Positions 9,287 to 22,032 are shown, counted from the first letter of the stretch. The stretch: DNA of 64,000 nt from Linum tenue (GCA_946122785.1 CAMGYJ010000005.1:65422200-65486199); one strand, 5' to 3'. Program-made: numbers and translations. The notes: generated by a model not told the origin, from the sequence alone.

Positions 9287-10624
9287 CATAGGAAGGGGAA
9301 ACAGAAAGCAAAAGCGATGACGAGGCCCCGTTGAAATCGAAAAGCCCCCAAAGCCTCCTTTCTTTAACGTCTTTCATCTCTGGCCTCTGTCTAGATCTCA
9401 ACTTGCTAAGCAAATTCCATTTATAAAAAAAAAAGTAGTTTACTAAATTCCTACATACGTCCAAAAATAAATATAATAAATAAGGGAAAAGGTAAAAGAG
9501 AAGTGTTGATTGACTGTTACAGGCTACCTACGAAACGGTCTTCGCTGACTTGTGTAACCCTTCTTCGGATCATTCAATTCAAACCTCTCATACTCCTCCC
9601 CTCCCCTTGTATTTCACACTAATTAAGCCCACCACTACTCCACTATTTGGCTTTGTTTGTGGATGCATGGTCATGTTATAATAACATCATCAAATGCCAC
9701 AAGTTTCATTCTTAATTAAATGTGTTGTATAAAATAAATGGTGGACCTTATTACTATTTTGGATGTATATTCGTTAAACCTGTTATTTATTATATGGTAT
9801 TTGTACAAAATATTATGTCCAGATTATAGATAGTGATATTGTTGATGTATTATTTGTACTTAAATTTGTTATTTTACCAAATTTGCTGTTCTGAGCCCCA
9901 TCTATTTTCTCGCTTGGTCAGCGTGTATGGATGCTTGGTCAACGTGCATATGTTACAGTATTAATATAATAATGTGTACGAGTTTTATAAGCCACTCTAA
10001 TAGAATAGTGTATCATAAGACATATTGAGTCTGATAGTGTTAGGCATTACTAAAAGGTAAGAGGGGCAACCAAATAATGGTTGATGATAATTGGGGAAGG
10101 AGAAACAAAAAGTGAGACAAAAAAAAAGAGAGGGTAGTTTGGGCTTTAGAGACAAGGAAATAATTGAACAAAAAAAAATCTCTTGAGTAACACTTAATTA
10201 AAATCCAAACACAGATCACCCTTAAAAAATACTTGTTTATTTGGAGACTATTAGTCTTCCCTCTAGTATTTGTCAAATAGCAGGTTTGTGGTATTTGGAG
10301 AATAACATGTATCAATGATTGCATCTCTTTTTCAGACCAAACATGTTGTTTGTGTCCGAATACCACAATATTTGATATTTGATCTGATCCTAAATGCCAC
10401 TCTCAACTTCCACATCCAAACGACGTATCAGTTCTTTTGTGTGCATGCTACTGATATGTTTAAGCATACTTTAAATAATATGGTAAAATCCAAGTATATA
10501 TGTGATTATAAATTATTGATATATGAATCATTTCAAATTACCATTTCGAATTACCGTCTTGTGGCTTGGTGTATTTTTCAAACTAAGTCATTCCTTCAAA
10601 TGTAGATATTTGAAAAATATAGAT
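9287..10624. other. Gene-free spacer
   Basis: AT-rich sequence with short homopolymer runs. The small reading frames (9276-9464 minus, 10040-10366 minus) show no domain, codon bias or splice pattern that I can support. I see no RNA gene. Confidence 0.6.
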
Positions 10625-10637
10625 ATTTGGTAATGTA

Positions 10638-10852
10638 ATGAAAGAGGGATAGTCGAGTTGGTGAGGCGGTTCAGTACATGCAAAGTGTTGTGTTCGATAC
10701 ATGTCATCAATCAATTGGTGCATAAAATTTTTAAGTAACACCTATTGGCCAGCTACCAAAGACCTGATTGATGGTCGATGCCCTAGAATTTAGCCTGCAC
10801 GTGGCGTCGCACATGTAGTTATTGTAGGTAAAGGAACTTCGTTAAAAAAAAC
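10638..10852 (+). mobile_element. tRNA-related SINE
   Basis: About 215 bp with a pol III-like head: an A-box-like GATAGTCGAGTTGGTGAG (from 10648) and a B-box-like GTGTTCGATACATG about 35 bases later. It ends in an A run (GTTAAAAAAAAC). It is flanked by a 13-bp target duplication, ATTTGGTAATGTA (10625-10637) and ATTTGATAATGTA (10853-10865), with one mismatch. A promoter-bearing head, A tail and duplication of this size are the hallmarks of SINE retroposition. Confidence 0.8.
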
Positions 10853-10865
10853 ATTTGATAATGTA

Positions 10866-12205
10866 GGCATTTTCAAATGTATTGTTTGTTTAAAAATTTT
10901 TAGATGAGTCATTCTTTTAAGAAGTGTTTTGTATAATGTTACCATTTTTTTCTTACATGTAACATATTCATTATTTTGTTCCCAATCATAATAAAAGAAA
11001 CCGTCAAAATAAAATTATTTGGCAACCAACAAAATATGTTATTTGGATACGAATAATGCATAATACTAACTATCTAATTTTGGATAATAATTTTATGTCA
11101 ACTTTATTTAAAAATTGTAATAACTCTTAAATAAATCATTTTAACCGGTCTCTAAGGATCAAAACAATATTAATTATTTTACTAGAAAATAGTTGAAAGT
11201 ATTATTAGAAAATAATCAAAAGGTATTATCGGAATTTATTTTAAAATATTGGATTATCAAGACTAAATAGAGAGGGGTAATCATCGAGTTTATAAAAAAA
11301 GTGCTATGTTGTGATTAAAAAGTATTAGACAAAATACGAATTATTTTTGAATGATTAAGAAAGAAACAGAATTGAATCATTTGGAGGTTTCATTGAAACG
11401 AAATTACTCATTCAATTCTTTTGCTACCAAATAACTTAATAAAAATACATCAAACATTGGTGGCATTTGTTCGAGAAATCCAGATTCTGCAATAAGTGCG
11501 CTCGATAATTATTATAGAGTTCGTTGGTAGAAGAAACAATAAAGTTGCCTATTTAGTGAGAAAGAAGACTGTTCATTTGCAAACAAATGCAAGCTAGCTT
11601 TGATTTTTTGTTAAAAAAAACTCCTAACATTTCCAAATAAAGTTTATTGTTGGCTGAATGGGGTTTTCGTTTGTAATCGTGCATGACTGTAGGATTTACC
11701 CCTTAGTCGCTTCCTCCACCTTACACCTGATGAGATGAAAGCTTAGCCCAATGAAATAACACGGTCATTTTCTTATATTAATTTACATATTGTCTAACAC
11801 GAAAGAATCTACCTGCCATCGATCTTGGTTTCGGATCGGTGCAGGATAAAGCCACCTCTATCTCGTCGAATTAATTAATGGAAAAAGCGTTTCAAGTAAA
11901 TTTGTATGCGCCTTCTATGATAAAAACGACAATTAAATAAAAAACTCGTTAACATTCAAATACAAAATATCTCGATCAAATCATCCAATACCATATAAAA
12001 AACTCAACTAGTATCAACAAGCCAAATAATTAACAATATAAAAAGAGTTGATGGAGGTATGTGATGACCAAATCAAACCAGAGAAGTAAACCTGGAATGA
12101 TTATGGATGGAGAACATGAGCTAGATATGCAAATAATAAAGGGCGAAAGGTGTTGTATAAGTTGGGGGGAAAATGTTTGCAAACAAGGGAGCCAATTATT
12201 CTCCC
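10866..12205. other. Gene-free spacer upstream of the WRKY gene
   Basis: AT-rich. I see no supported gene, RNA or mobile-element end. It probably contains distal regulatory sequence of the WRKY gene. Confidence 0.5.
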
Positions 12206-12249
12206 CCTTCTTCTTCTTCTTCTTCTTCTTCTTCTTCTTCTTCTTCTTC
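12206..12249. repeat. (CTT)n microsatellite
   Basis: About 14 tandem CTT/TTC triplets, 300 bp upstream of the WRKY start codon. The reading frames across it (poly-Phe or poly-Lys) are artefacts of the repeat. Confidence 0.95.
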
Positions 12250-12453
12250 ACCTGTCTCTCTCTAGTTGGAATACTGCTAAGCTTTGATTTGTCAAACCCC
12301 TTCCAACCCCCCTTTTCCTAAAGCATAATTACAAACCGAAAAAATAAAAGTGGCAAACTCTCACCAAAAAAAAGTCTCATTCAAACCCCAACTTCCCCTT
12401 TTCTTCTCCATTCATCATCCTTCTTACTTTTTTCCATCTCCATTTCCCCAGTT

Positions 12454-12461
12454 TATAAATA
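12454..12461 (+). promoter_or_regulatory. TATA box of the WRKY gene
   Basis: TATAAATA lies 96 bp before the start codon, in a pyrimidine-rich core promoter. The expected start is near 12485, in the CT-rich leader. Confidence 0.75.
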
Positions 12462-12549
12462 ACTCACTCTCTTAACATCTCTCCCTTCCTTAATCACACT
12501 CCATTACTCAACACCACTCCTACTCTCTCTCTCTCTTTGGCTAAACATA

Positions 12550-14615
12550 ATGTCTGAAGAGAATCACCTCTATTTCCACCACCACCGCTACCACGGCGCC
12601 GGCGACGACGCTGCCGCTCCCTCTTTCCCCAACTACCCATCTCCAGCCGGCGGGTTCCTCGCCGACCCAACTCCATACTACAACATGAACAACTTCACCG
12701 ACTACCTGCATGGATCCTCCGATCACTACACCTCCCTCGCCAAAGCCTTCGGCCTCGACGCCAGCCCGCCACCTCCGCCGCCGCCCACCGATCACAGCAG
12801 CAACAACAACAGTAACGCCGCTCCTCTCTCGACCCCCAACTCATCGGTGTCGTTCTCCTCGAGCGAGGCCGGCGGGGAGGAGCTCGACTCCGCCAGCCAT
12901 CATCACAAGATCGGGAAGAGTGCATCGGCCGGAGACCAGCAGCCGGCGGTGGAGGATGGGGAACTGGAGGACGATAGTAACTGTCCTGACAATAAGAAAG
13001 AGTAAGCAAGAGAGAGAGAGGTAGCTTCAATTAATGATGATGGCTTCTTATTCGGTTACAGATCGAACTGCATGGCTTTTTAAATCGAAGTGCTTGTTTG
13101 TGAAAATGATGGTGCAACTTTTTCCATTAATAATTAATACACCATTTTTCCGTTGTGAAGGAAGGGCAGCAGCAAGGGGAAGAAGGTGCAGGCGAAAGGG
13201 GAGAAACGGCAGAGGGAGCCGCGTTTTGCGTTCATGACCAAGAGCGAGGTCGATCATCTTGAGGACGGCTACCGCTGGAGGAAGTACGGCCAGAAAGCTG
13301 TCAAGAACAGTCCTTATCCCCGGTAAATTTTTTTATTTGTTTATTTGTTTTCATATCTATACTATTATCATATAGTAATTAAACCTTTAATATGATCTCT
13401 TGCTCTACATGATATCTACACAACAACAAAGGCAAATGTGAACCCAAACCATCATCATTCTCAAACCTTGACTATGATTACCTAAAAAGGTCGGCCAAAC
13501 TCACCATTTGCCAAACTGCCCCTAATTCCTCCAATCAACTAATTGACTGCATACTATATATATAATTGACTGACTGCGGTTTCAGTGGCCGCAATAATGT
13601 AGAGCTAGCTAGCATTCTATCTATGTAAGCAACATCTTTTTTTTTTTCCTTCTTTTTTTAAGTATTGACCTAGCCAAAATTAAACAACTATACCCATTCA
13701 TTCACTTTGTTTATTCATAAATTCGCGCCCTAGTTCAACGATAATACGTACGATCCAGTAGTTGAGCGTGTTTCGGTTTAAGCGACTCCATTAACATAGC
13801 GATATTCGCATACGCGCCAGCTACTGCACAGATCTTTGTAGTGTCTTTCTGGACGAAGCCACGCGCTGATGTCGGGGGAGGCTATACTCGCGTTCAACTC
13901 TCAAAAACTATGCAAAATTACATTTAAATTCTTAATTTTGGTAATAAATTTTTGGAAATCTAGTCGTTGGTAAGTCGTTAGTCCCCCCTATCCGGTTGTT
14001 TAGATTCCTGATTTCGCCGCTGTTTTGAGATCAACGTAGATTTTGAGACCACTCGTTAAAATATTTGGCTTTCTAATTCCACTATTGTTTAATTTTTTGG
14101 ACCAACAATTGTCATCATCCTCCAATAATATTGTAGTTTACGTCATTTGGAATGACCGCAGGAGCTACTACAGGTGCACGACGCAGAGGTGCGGGGTGAA
14201 GAAGAGAGTGGAGAGATCGTTCGAGGACCCCTCCGTCGTCATCACCACCTACGAGGGGCAGCACAACCATCCCCTCCCTTCCACCCTCCGCGGCAACGCC
14301 GCCGCCGCCGCGATGTTCTCGCAGTACTCCATGCTCGCGCCTTCCGCCAATAGGGCCACCGGCTTCCCGGCCGAGTTCCTGCTCCAGCTGTCCTCCTCTC
14401 CCTCGTCGTCGTCGTCCGGCCACGTGGCGGCTGGGGCGGGATCCGGTGTGGGTTCATTATTGTACCCAGCGCAGAGTTTCAGGCAGCAAGAGTACTTCTT
14501 TGAGCACAATCATCATAATCAGTCGCCGCAGCAGCAGCAGCAGTTGCAGTTCTCCGGTGACTATGGACTGTTGCAAGACGTCGTCCCTTCCATGTTCCTC
14601 AAACAGGAGCCTTGA
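12550..14615 (+). CDS. WRKY group IIc transcription factor (WRKY28/71/8-like)
   Basis: Three exons: 12550-13001, 13161-13322 and 14162-14615, all with GT-AG introns in phase 2, giving 355 residues. The second intron splits the Arg codon of PYPR/SYYRC, the conserved R-type intron of WRKY domains. The WRKY domain has WRKYGQK at 190-196 and a C-X4-C-X23-H-X-H zinc site (C210, C215, H239, H241), which defines group IIc. The lead-in [19 protein letters not shown] and the basic tract [14 protein letters not shown] (probable nuclear signal) fit the WRKY28/71/8 clade. The N-terminus has His-, Pro- and Ser-rich low-complexity tracts; the C-terminus is Ser- and Gln-rich. The protein should be a nuclear factor binding W-box (TTGAC) DNA. 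WRKY factors of this clade act in stress, hormone and branching control; the exact role here is not shown by sequence. Confidence 0.95.
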
Positions 14616-15021
14616 TTAATTAGACTGAGGATTGGATTCAAGCTAGGGCTTACCATTAATTATTGAGATGTAAATACTATATACTATTACTATAGTATAG
14701 GTTTATAATTAAGTTGCTGCTGCTATCTATATGTATGGAGGCGATCATGCGTCAAGCGAAGATTTTGCTTTATCTGCTACTAGCTTATTATCTATTAATG
14801 GGGGGAAAAATCATCCAACAAGTTTTTTTTTTTTTTTACCATCATTATTATGTTGTCTATCCATTTATGCATGCATCAAATTACGACCAATTGTGGATTC
14901 CAGGAGATGCGCGCGATGCAAATAATGTAACATATTGTCATAAATCGATTGGTCTCAATAACTCGAGTTGCTGGAGAGGTCCATGTATGTATTTAATCAC
15001 TTTCTTACACGTATTCTCCAA

Positions 15022-15389
15022 TGGAAAAATGACACCCCCTATTAATTATAGGTTTTTAAGGTAATTAATTTGTGTTGCATTTAATAATCTGTATGAATTA
15101 AAAACACATATTAATTACTTTCCTTTTTTCAGTGCACTGGTAGTTGTATCAGTGCACTGGTAGTTGTGTACAGGTGCAATGGTAGATGTATCAGTGCAAT
15201 GGTAGTTCCAAAAAAGGAATGTAATTAATACGAGTTCAGTATACAGATGCAATGGTAGTTGTATCAGTACAGTGGTAGTTAAAAAAAAGGAATGTAATTA
15301 AGATGAGTTTTTAATTTCCAAATATTATTAAATGCAACACGAATTTAATACAAAAAATAACTATAATTAATAGGGGTGTCATTTTTCCA
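15022..15389. mobile_element. MITE with about 26-bp inverted ends
   Basis: Left TGGAAAAATGACACCCCCTA continues into ATTAATTATAG, and the right end is its inverse with one C fewer. The element is 368 bp. Its core has direct repeats of a roughly 20-bp unit (GTGCAATGGTAGTTGTATCA variants) flanked by inverted GGAATGTAATTAA blocks. I could not find a convincing target duplication, so the superfamily is unassigned. It lies about 400 bp downstream of the WRKY stop codon. Confidence 0.75.
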
Positions 15390-18045
15390 ACCCCTTAGAA
15401 GGGTTAGCATGCTAACCGATCCCTTTCAACTTCAACTTATCTAGTACTGTAGGTCTAAAACGTCATATTACAATAATTAATTAATTATTAAATTTGTACA
15501 GGTGACCCGCTAGTAGCAGCTGCTGATTGACTAATTGTGTCCGCGATTGTAGCTACAAATGAGGCAATTTCCTTTTCGGAGTTTTGGTTGGGTCAACTCC
15601 CAAAATCAGTGTTGAATGGAGATCAGGTCAACAATAATAATATAATTATTATTGGATATGAATCCTTTGATGAATGGGTCAACGTCGGAATATATCAACG
15701 TGTGGTGGTGGTGGTGGGCTTGGTTTGTGTGTATTAATTTCTGCTGGCTAGCTAGTAAGCTTCGATAAAAGAATCACGAGGGTATTGCCCGCCGCCGGAA
15801 AGTTTGACTGACTGTTTGGGTAAAGGACATGACTTGGTGGCCTGGCCGGCGGAGAGCTGGATCAGTTGAACATATGGCCGGCCGGCCGGCCGGCTGACTG
15901 ATGGGTCGATGTGGCGGTGATCGAACATGCCGTTTGTATACGTTGTTTGTCGACAGTAAAAGAGGCCAAACAACATGTGTTATTGACCGACTAGATTAGG
16001 AATCAACAATGGAGGAAATAGCAAAGTTAGTTTGTGAACAAAATGGGATATGTCGACACCTAATATAGATTTGCGTACGCTGGTCGTGCCAAATTCAAAC
16101 TTTTCTTCTTCTTCTTCTTCTTAATTACCGGCAAGAGTTCCAGCTCCACAAGCTTACATTAATTTCTTTTCAATTCCAATTACTTCCTTCTTATGATTCT
16201 GCTCAAAGTAATAACAAAAATGTCATTGTTCTTTCCAAAAAAAAAAACCCTTGAATCTACACAGACGGGTCATTCGAATGAGAAATTTTGATCAAAATCA
16301 CTAATTTCTTGGGACTCATTCGCACACAAATCTCTCGTTTTTTGAGCGAGTTGAAAAAGGAAAACGCGTTATTTCATCAAACGCATTAAAAAATTAAAAT
16401 TATTGAGCATAAATTATAATTCATCTAGAGACATATGATAAAATTGGGTAGGAGATTATTTTGAAAACTTATACGCTTAGAATGTGGTATTTAATTTATG
16501 TGTGATTCTGTCATCTAATTTTGTGGATTAATTTTTCTTGCCATGCAACAGGGCGTGGGGATTTGATTCCAAAATATACAAACAGATAGGAAGTTAGTTG
16601 ACCAATGACTTCACCCTGCGGAATTCAAAACTCCGGTAATAAGGAAGGAATATTTCTAAACAAATGCTTTGACACCGAGGCAAAGCAGTCAAACTGGCAT
16701 GCATATATACGAGATTGATGACAACCAACATGCATAAGAACGAGGAGGTAGAATATATTAGATAAGGGAATTAGTCATCTTTAATGACTAAATCTTGGAT
16801 CTAGTATGGACTTAGTTTTTTTTTTTATATTTCTGATTAGTGGTATAGTCAGGATTTTATTTAATCTAGATCGTCAAAATTTCATTATTATCAAGTGTTT
16901 TATGTTTTATATAGACTCAAGCATTCTCATTTTTCGGGGGAAAATAATTTCATATATACTCTAAATTATGGAGAAGGTAAACATTAAAAAAAATTATTCA
17001 TTAATTTTATATCTTTTTTTTATAATGATGAAAATAGATTAAAACCAAAGCTGCAGAGTACAAACATAAGAAAGAACAAACGAACCCACAACCAAATACC
17101 GACGAAGAAGGATCAAACAGACTTGATCCAAAAAATAAAACCGGAAAAAAACATGCTAGAATTGTGAATATCTTGTTCAAATTTGGATGGTGTTGTTGTA
17201 AATCATTGCAGAAAAATATTGTTTAAATTAGTTGAGGTGGCGTTCAAGGGCAAGAAAACTAGTTTGACAAATAAATATACCAACACCACATAACACAATA
17301 GTTGAGATTTAACCTTTGTGAGACTAGATAGATTGTATCATGAATTTTGTTATAAATGTCAAATTTATTTTGAATATTTAGGAAATGAATGTATAATATC
17401 ACAAAAAGTCAAAGTTTAAAATCTCTCACACAAAACAATTATTCATACTCATTATTGTGATGTGATAACACCACACAAAACACATAGAGAACGAATAAAG
17501 TATCCAAGAGTTTGCTTACCAAATTTAAAATTTACAACAATGAGCATGAGCAGCTTAGGTTGCTAGGTCTCACCAATTTGCATGATAGAGAGATTTAAGA
17601 TGGAGTCGCAATCAAAGTATACCTAACAGCCTCACATCAAAGTGATTGACGCAAGCAAGCAAACAAATTAAATTGATAATTCAAACATCGGCAGCAGCAT
17701 CTAGCTACTACCACTACTAAACTAAACTAATATATTTATAATTCTTACTCAAACCCAAATCCATATAATTGGATTCCCACCTACATTTCCCACCAAACTC
17801 CCCCCCTCAGTGTGTCAATATTTCTTCCAATGAAATTAAAGGCGTCACTGTGTTGTCCTGTATTCTAACAGCAATGTACGGCGAGATAATACTGTAGATT
17901 TATACTCTAATCTAATATGTTTTTTGTTTTTCTTTTTTGAAAATTCGAGAATTATTTGTGATTAATTCTTTTAAAATGGTATCAAATTTTGGTTATTTTT
18001 TGTTTATTGAATGGAGTGTCGAGGGAAGCTAATTCTGCTAACGTC
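15390..18045. other. Gene-free spacer between the WRKY gene and the copia element
   Basis: AT-rich with short simple repeats: a GGCC run near 15873-15893 and (CTT)n near 16100-16120. Reading frames at 15537-15737 and 15752-15976 lack recognisable content. I found no gene or complete mobile element. Confidence 0.55.
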
Positions 18046-18615
18046 TGTAGAATCAGAGTGAAAAGAAAAGATCGAAATTTTATTGAATTTGAACGATTAC
18101 ACTTTGCATAAACAGGTACCCTAGCCAAGCCAAGAAGCTTGGCCCTTTGAAAATAAGAAAGAAACACTCAAACCCCTACTTCCCAAGGATCAATCACCCA
18201 GTTTACACACCCTATAATTGACCTACCGAAGTGAGTTCAAGAATGGACCCATGACGAACAAAGTAGATACCCAATCTCACTTGCTCTCAACTATCAAGTT
18301 TAAAATGACACAATTGATTCCTATTTATAGGAGCGATCACGAAGTGACCGTTTGAGCAGACCTCAGACCCGTTTCCTATGCCTTGTAGTGATCATCATTA
18401 CGAAGAATAGAGGTGGTGGTCGTCGACCTGGTTTCTTGTGTGGGGAGCAGAGGTCTACGAAAATGAAGAGCTCGAGAAGGAAGAACACTTGCGAAGGACG
18501 ATACCCAGGTCAAACCGTTGCATCGTTTTGTTGCTTTGATGGTGCGGCACCGTTTTGAACAAGCAAGGAGCGACATCGTTTTGGCGAGCAGTGATCTTCA
18601 AGTTCACATGCAACA
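18046..18615 (-). repeat. 3' LTR of the copia element (570 bp)
   Basis: Ends are TGTAGAATCAGAG and CACATGCAACA; on the minus strand it begins TGTTGCATG. TATAAATA (minus) is at 18322-18329. It differs from the other LTR by substitutions and small indels, for example a missing AAGCC duplication near 18130, so the insertion is not recent. Confidence 0.93.
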
Positions 18616-18630
18616 ATTTCCCCCTTCGTC
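18616..18630 (-). other. Polypurine tract next to the 3' LTR
   Basis: Minus-strand GACGAAGGGGGAAAT directly precedes the 3' LTR. A second GGGGGAA tract (minus, plus 18817-18824) lies about 200 bp further in. Repeated polypurine tracts upstream of the 3' LTR are a Sirevirus trait. Confidence 0.75.
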
Positions 18631-18907
18631 CGATAAGTGTGGGGATTCCTGCAAAAGGAAGAAAAGAAAACCAGCACGGCACGATTCCAAAATAAACATA
18701 GTTGCATTAATGAAAAGCATGGTTACAGTAGGAGCAACTTGGGGATATGAGTTTTACAAAAGTCCGGGAAGATCTTCCACCTAAGCAAAAGCACCTAAAC
18801 TACTGGACACCTAAACTCATTCCCCCTTAACAAAAACATCATCCTGAAAACAGGAGAGAAGTACAAAAAAAATGCCCAACTACCTAAGTAAACACAGAAA
18901 CAGAAAG

Positions 18908-19849
18908 TTAGGAGGGAGAAACAGAGGCGGCAGAATCATCAGAGGAAGAGCTGCCTTCAGAAATGGTGAACACAAGGTCACCAGTCTTGCTGGGTTCACC
19001 AGCAGACTTGGCCTTCTTAGCAGAAGAAGGCTTAGGAGGAGGTCCAAGAAGAGAAGCGGAGGGACGAGGAGGAGGAGGAGGAATGTCAGTAGGCAGATCA
19101 AGTACCATGAGCACATTTAGTGCACTGACATACATAGTGGAGGAGACACTCCGAAACTCAGATAAATCAACCCCTAGGTTGATCAGAAGTCGGGTTATGA
19201 TGGAGGCAAAAGGCAGGAGCCCTTTGTAGTTTTCATCAGCCACTGGGAGGAGCTGACCGAACATAACACTAGCGAAATCGAGCTTTCGCCTGGCTGTTGC
19301 ACTTGAGATAATCCACAGATCCATATGAAGAACTCGATCCTGGTTAAAGGATCGAGGAAATAAGACGTGAGTAAGGAAGTAATGAAAAATTCTCAGCCTT
19401 GGAGGTAACCAGGCTACAGGAATCGGGACATCAGATACACCAGTTGGCTCGGTGGTGAAGTTGTTGTATTCCACTTCAATCTTGAATTCATGCTTCCAGA
19501 ATTCAGAAGGATGGGCTATTCCAAGTCCTTGAGAAGGAAAGCCAAGAATGCCATTGAGGGCATCGACTGGTATAGTCAGCAGGTGACCATAAACCAGTGT
19601 GGTAAAGCTCCTTGAGCTCACTCCTTGACATTGAAGATCCGAAAAGAAGTACTTCACAGCCCCAGGACAGGCAGGATGAAGGGGCCGACGAAGGAGGAAA
19701 TCCCACCCAAGTCCTTCAATAAGAGAAATAATGTCATACTTGTAGACATTAAATTCGTAAGGATCAAGCTGAGTGATGTGGTGGATCCTTCTCTTGTCAA
19801 AATGTTGAAGATACTGATGATGATTCAACACCCTGGGTTCATGGAACAT
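18908..19849 (-). CDS. Sirevirus extra ORF (plant transposon protein-like), 313 aa
   Basis: An uninterrupted ORF lies between RNase H and the 3' LTR, where Sireviruses keep their extra (env-like) ORF. The body (residues about 35-240) has an alpha-helical pattern with conserved-looking blocks such as LIEGLGWDFLLRRP, GHLLTIPVDALNGILGFP, WLPPRLRIFHYFLTHVLFPR and LDLWIISSATARRKLDFASV-like segments. This resembles the family labelled putative plant transposon protein in domain databases (named from pattern, not searched). The tail is Pro-rich, then Lys/Ser-rich and acidic. There is no clear signal peptide or transmembrane helix. It remains open although gag-pol is broken in many places. Function unknown. 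Confidence 0.7.
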   Translation of the reverse strand: MFHEPRVLNHHQYLQHFDKRRIHHITQLDPYEFNVYKYDIISLIEGLGWDFLLRRPLHPACPGAVKYFFSDLQCQGVSSRSFTTLVYGHLLTIPVDALNGILGFPSQGLGIAHPSEFWKHEFKIEVEYNNFTTEPTGVSDVPIPVAWLPPRLRIFHYFLTHVLFPRSFNQDRVLHMDLWIISSATARRKLDFASVMFGQLLPVADENYKGLLPFASIITRLLINLGVDLSEFRSVSSTMYVSALNVLMVLDLPTDIPPPPPRPSASLLGPPPKPSSAKKAKSAGEPSKTGDLVFTISEGSSSSDDSAASVSPS

Positions 19850-20229
19850 GTATCCAGAGAAGGTGTTAACCAGACCATCGAATCGAAAGGGGCGAGGAAT
19901 GCAATCACTAATATTTGGGAAGGCTCAAGGACTTGCTGAGTTTTAGGAGGAGGTTTTGAGTTAATGGAACAGTGAAGAGTTTAAGACCAGTAGTAATCCT
20001 TATATAGGCAGAAAAACGATGGATAAATGAGAAGGAGAAGAGTCACCCACAGGAGAAAAGTAGGGTAATAGTATAATGATTAGTTTGTAGCATGCATGGC
20101 GCTGTCTTGGAACAACGCAAGCATGAGCCAAAAAGAGAGATTTTTGGATAACCCGAGCACGCTAAATACCCAGAGCAAAAAGGCCCAATGTGTTTTTAGT
20201 TTGTAAGATTTTTAATATGAGTAAAAGAT

Positions 20230-22032
20230 TTGAGCCCTATCTCTGTGCATAGTTGGAGAAAACGTTCACTAGATAGGGGTTTCGTGAATAAGTCAGCTAA
20301 TTGGGACTCGGTAGAGACAAATTGTAAGCAAATATGTCCTGCTTGTACCAAATCTCTAATAAAATGATATTTTATCTCAAATATGTTTTGTTCTAGAGTG
20401 TTGGACAGGATTCTTTGTCATGCTAATTGCACTGGTGTTGTCACAACACACCTTAATATTGCTTAATTGAAAGCCATAATCAGAGAGTTGAGCTTCCATC
20501 CACATGATCTGAGCACAGCAGCTTCCAGCTGCCATATACTCAGCTTTAGCGGTTGAAAGTGCAACTGCACCCTGTTTTTTACTAAACCATGAAACCAGAG
20601 CAGGTCCAAGGAACTGTATAGTTCCTGAGGTGCTTTTTCTATCTACCAAGCTTCCTCCAAAATCTGAATCACTATAACCTACTAATTCAAATGAATCAGA
20701 GATTGGATACCACAAGCCTACATTTGTTGTTCCCTTTAGATACCTGAATATTCGTTTTACTGCTTTGAAATGACTTTCTTTAGGGTTTGATTGAAATCTT
20801 GCTCATTGTCCTACACTAAACTGAATATCAGGTCTACTGGCTGTTAAATAAAGGAGAGAACCAATCATACCTCTGTATCTCTTTTCACAGACTGCTATCC
20901 CTCCTTCATCTTTGTCTAGCTTTAGATTTGTAGCCATCGGAGTCAAACTTTCATTTACAGAGTTCATCTCAAATTTCTTAAGCATAGCTTCAATGTAACT
21001 TGATTGATTAATAAAAATTCCAGACTTAGTTTGTTTAATTTGTAGGCCGAGGAAGTGGGATAATTCTCCCATCATGCTCATTTCAAATTCTGATTTCATG
21101 CTTTCACAAAATTTTGTGCACATTGAAGGATTTGTCGAACCAAACACTATTTCATCAACATATATTTGCACTATTAGAGTGTCTGAGTTTTCTCTTTTAA
21201 TAAACAAGGTTTTGTCAACATTTCCTTGACAGAAACCTTCATTTTTCAAAAATGTGGACAGTTTTTCATACCATGCCCTAGGTGCTTGTTTTAGACCATA
21301 CAAGGCTTTTGATAATTTGTAAACATGGTCAGGATTTTTATGGTCAATAAATCCAGGTGGTTGACTGGCATATACTTCTTCTTTTATCTCTCCATTCAAA
21401 AAGGCACTCTTTACGTCCATCTGATAAAAAGGAATTTTCATGTAACAAGCATACGCACAAAGCATTCTAATGGATTCAATACGTGCAACAGGTGCAAAAG
21501 ATTCTTCAAAATCAATTCCTTCTTCCTGTAGGTACCCTTGTGCTACTAGTCTGGCTTTGTTTTTAATTACTACACCTTCTTCATCAGTTTTATTTCTGAA
21601 AATCCATTTTGTTCCTATAATTAAGCAGTCTAATGGACGAGAAACAAGTTCCCAGACGTGTAATCTAGCAAACTGAAGTAATTCTTCTTGCATAGCATTC
21701 AACCATTCGTCATCAGTAAGTGCTTCCTTATAATTTCTAGGTTCTAGTAAAGAGACAAGAGCATGCGGACCTGGTTGGTACTTACCTCTGGTATGGATAC
21801 CATCCTTGAGTTGACCGATGATTTGTGAGGGAGGATGTCGTTTTTGAATGTGTGCTTGGGCCTCTTTTTCTTTTTCTAATTCATGAACTGGTTCACATTT
21901 GCTAGTTTGTAATTCTTCAGAGGCCTCTGTTCCTCCTGGGTTTGGTTCTTCTGCAAAAACAGGAAACTGGAAATCTATGCTTTCGGCAGATCCCTTGTTA
22001 GTACCCATAGTTTCATCGAATTTCACAAACAC
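20230..22032 (-). pseudogene. Copia reverse transcriptase and RNase H, broken
   Basis: RT opens at 22032 with [17 protein letters not shown] and [15 protein letters not shown]. The polymerase motif reads YVDE (codons at 21151-21162) instead of YVDD, so a catalytic aspartate is replaced by glutamate. An in-frame TGA at 20803-20805 interrupts just after [11 protein letters not shown]. The same frame continues as RNase H (SDSDFGGSLVDRKSTSG, ALSTAKAEYMA, SRTKHI), then shifts frame near 20377; remnants of the RNase H tail continue to about 20230. Confidence 0.9.

Noticed and set aside
12061..12321. ORFs through the CTT repeat (poly-Phe plus, poly-Lys minus)
   Set aside because: They are produced by the triplet repeat; no other coding signal.
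13740..13900. SINE-like sequence in WRKY intron 2
   Set aside because: A weak B-box-like GTTTCGGTTTAAG but no A tail or target duplication.
15752..15976. 74-codon minus-strand ORF
   Set aside because: No recognised content; covers a GGCC repeat; no splice or promoter support.
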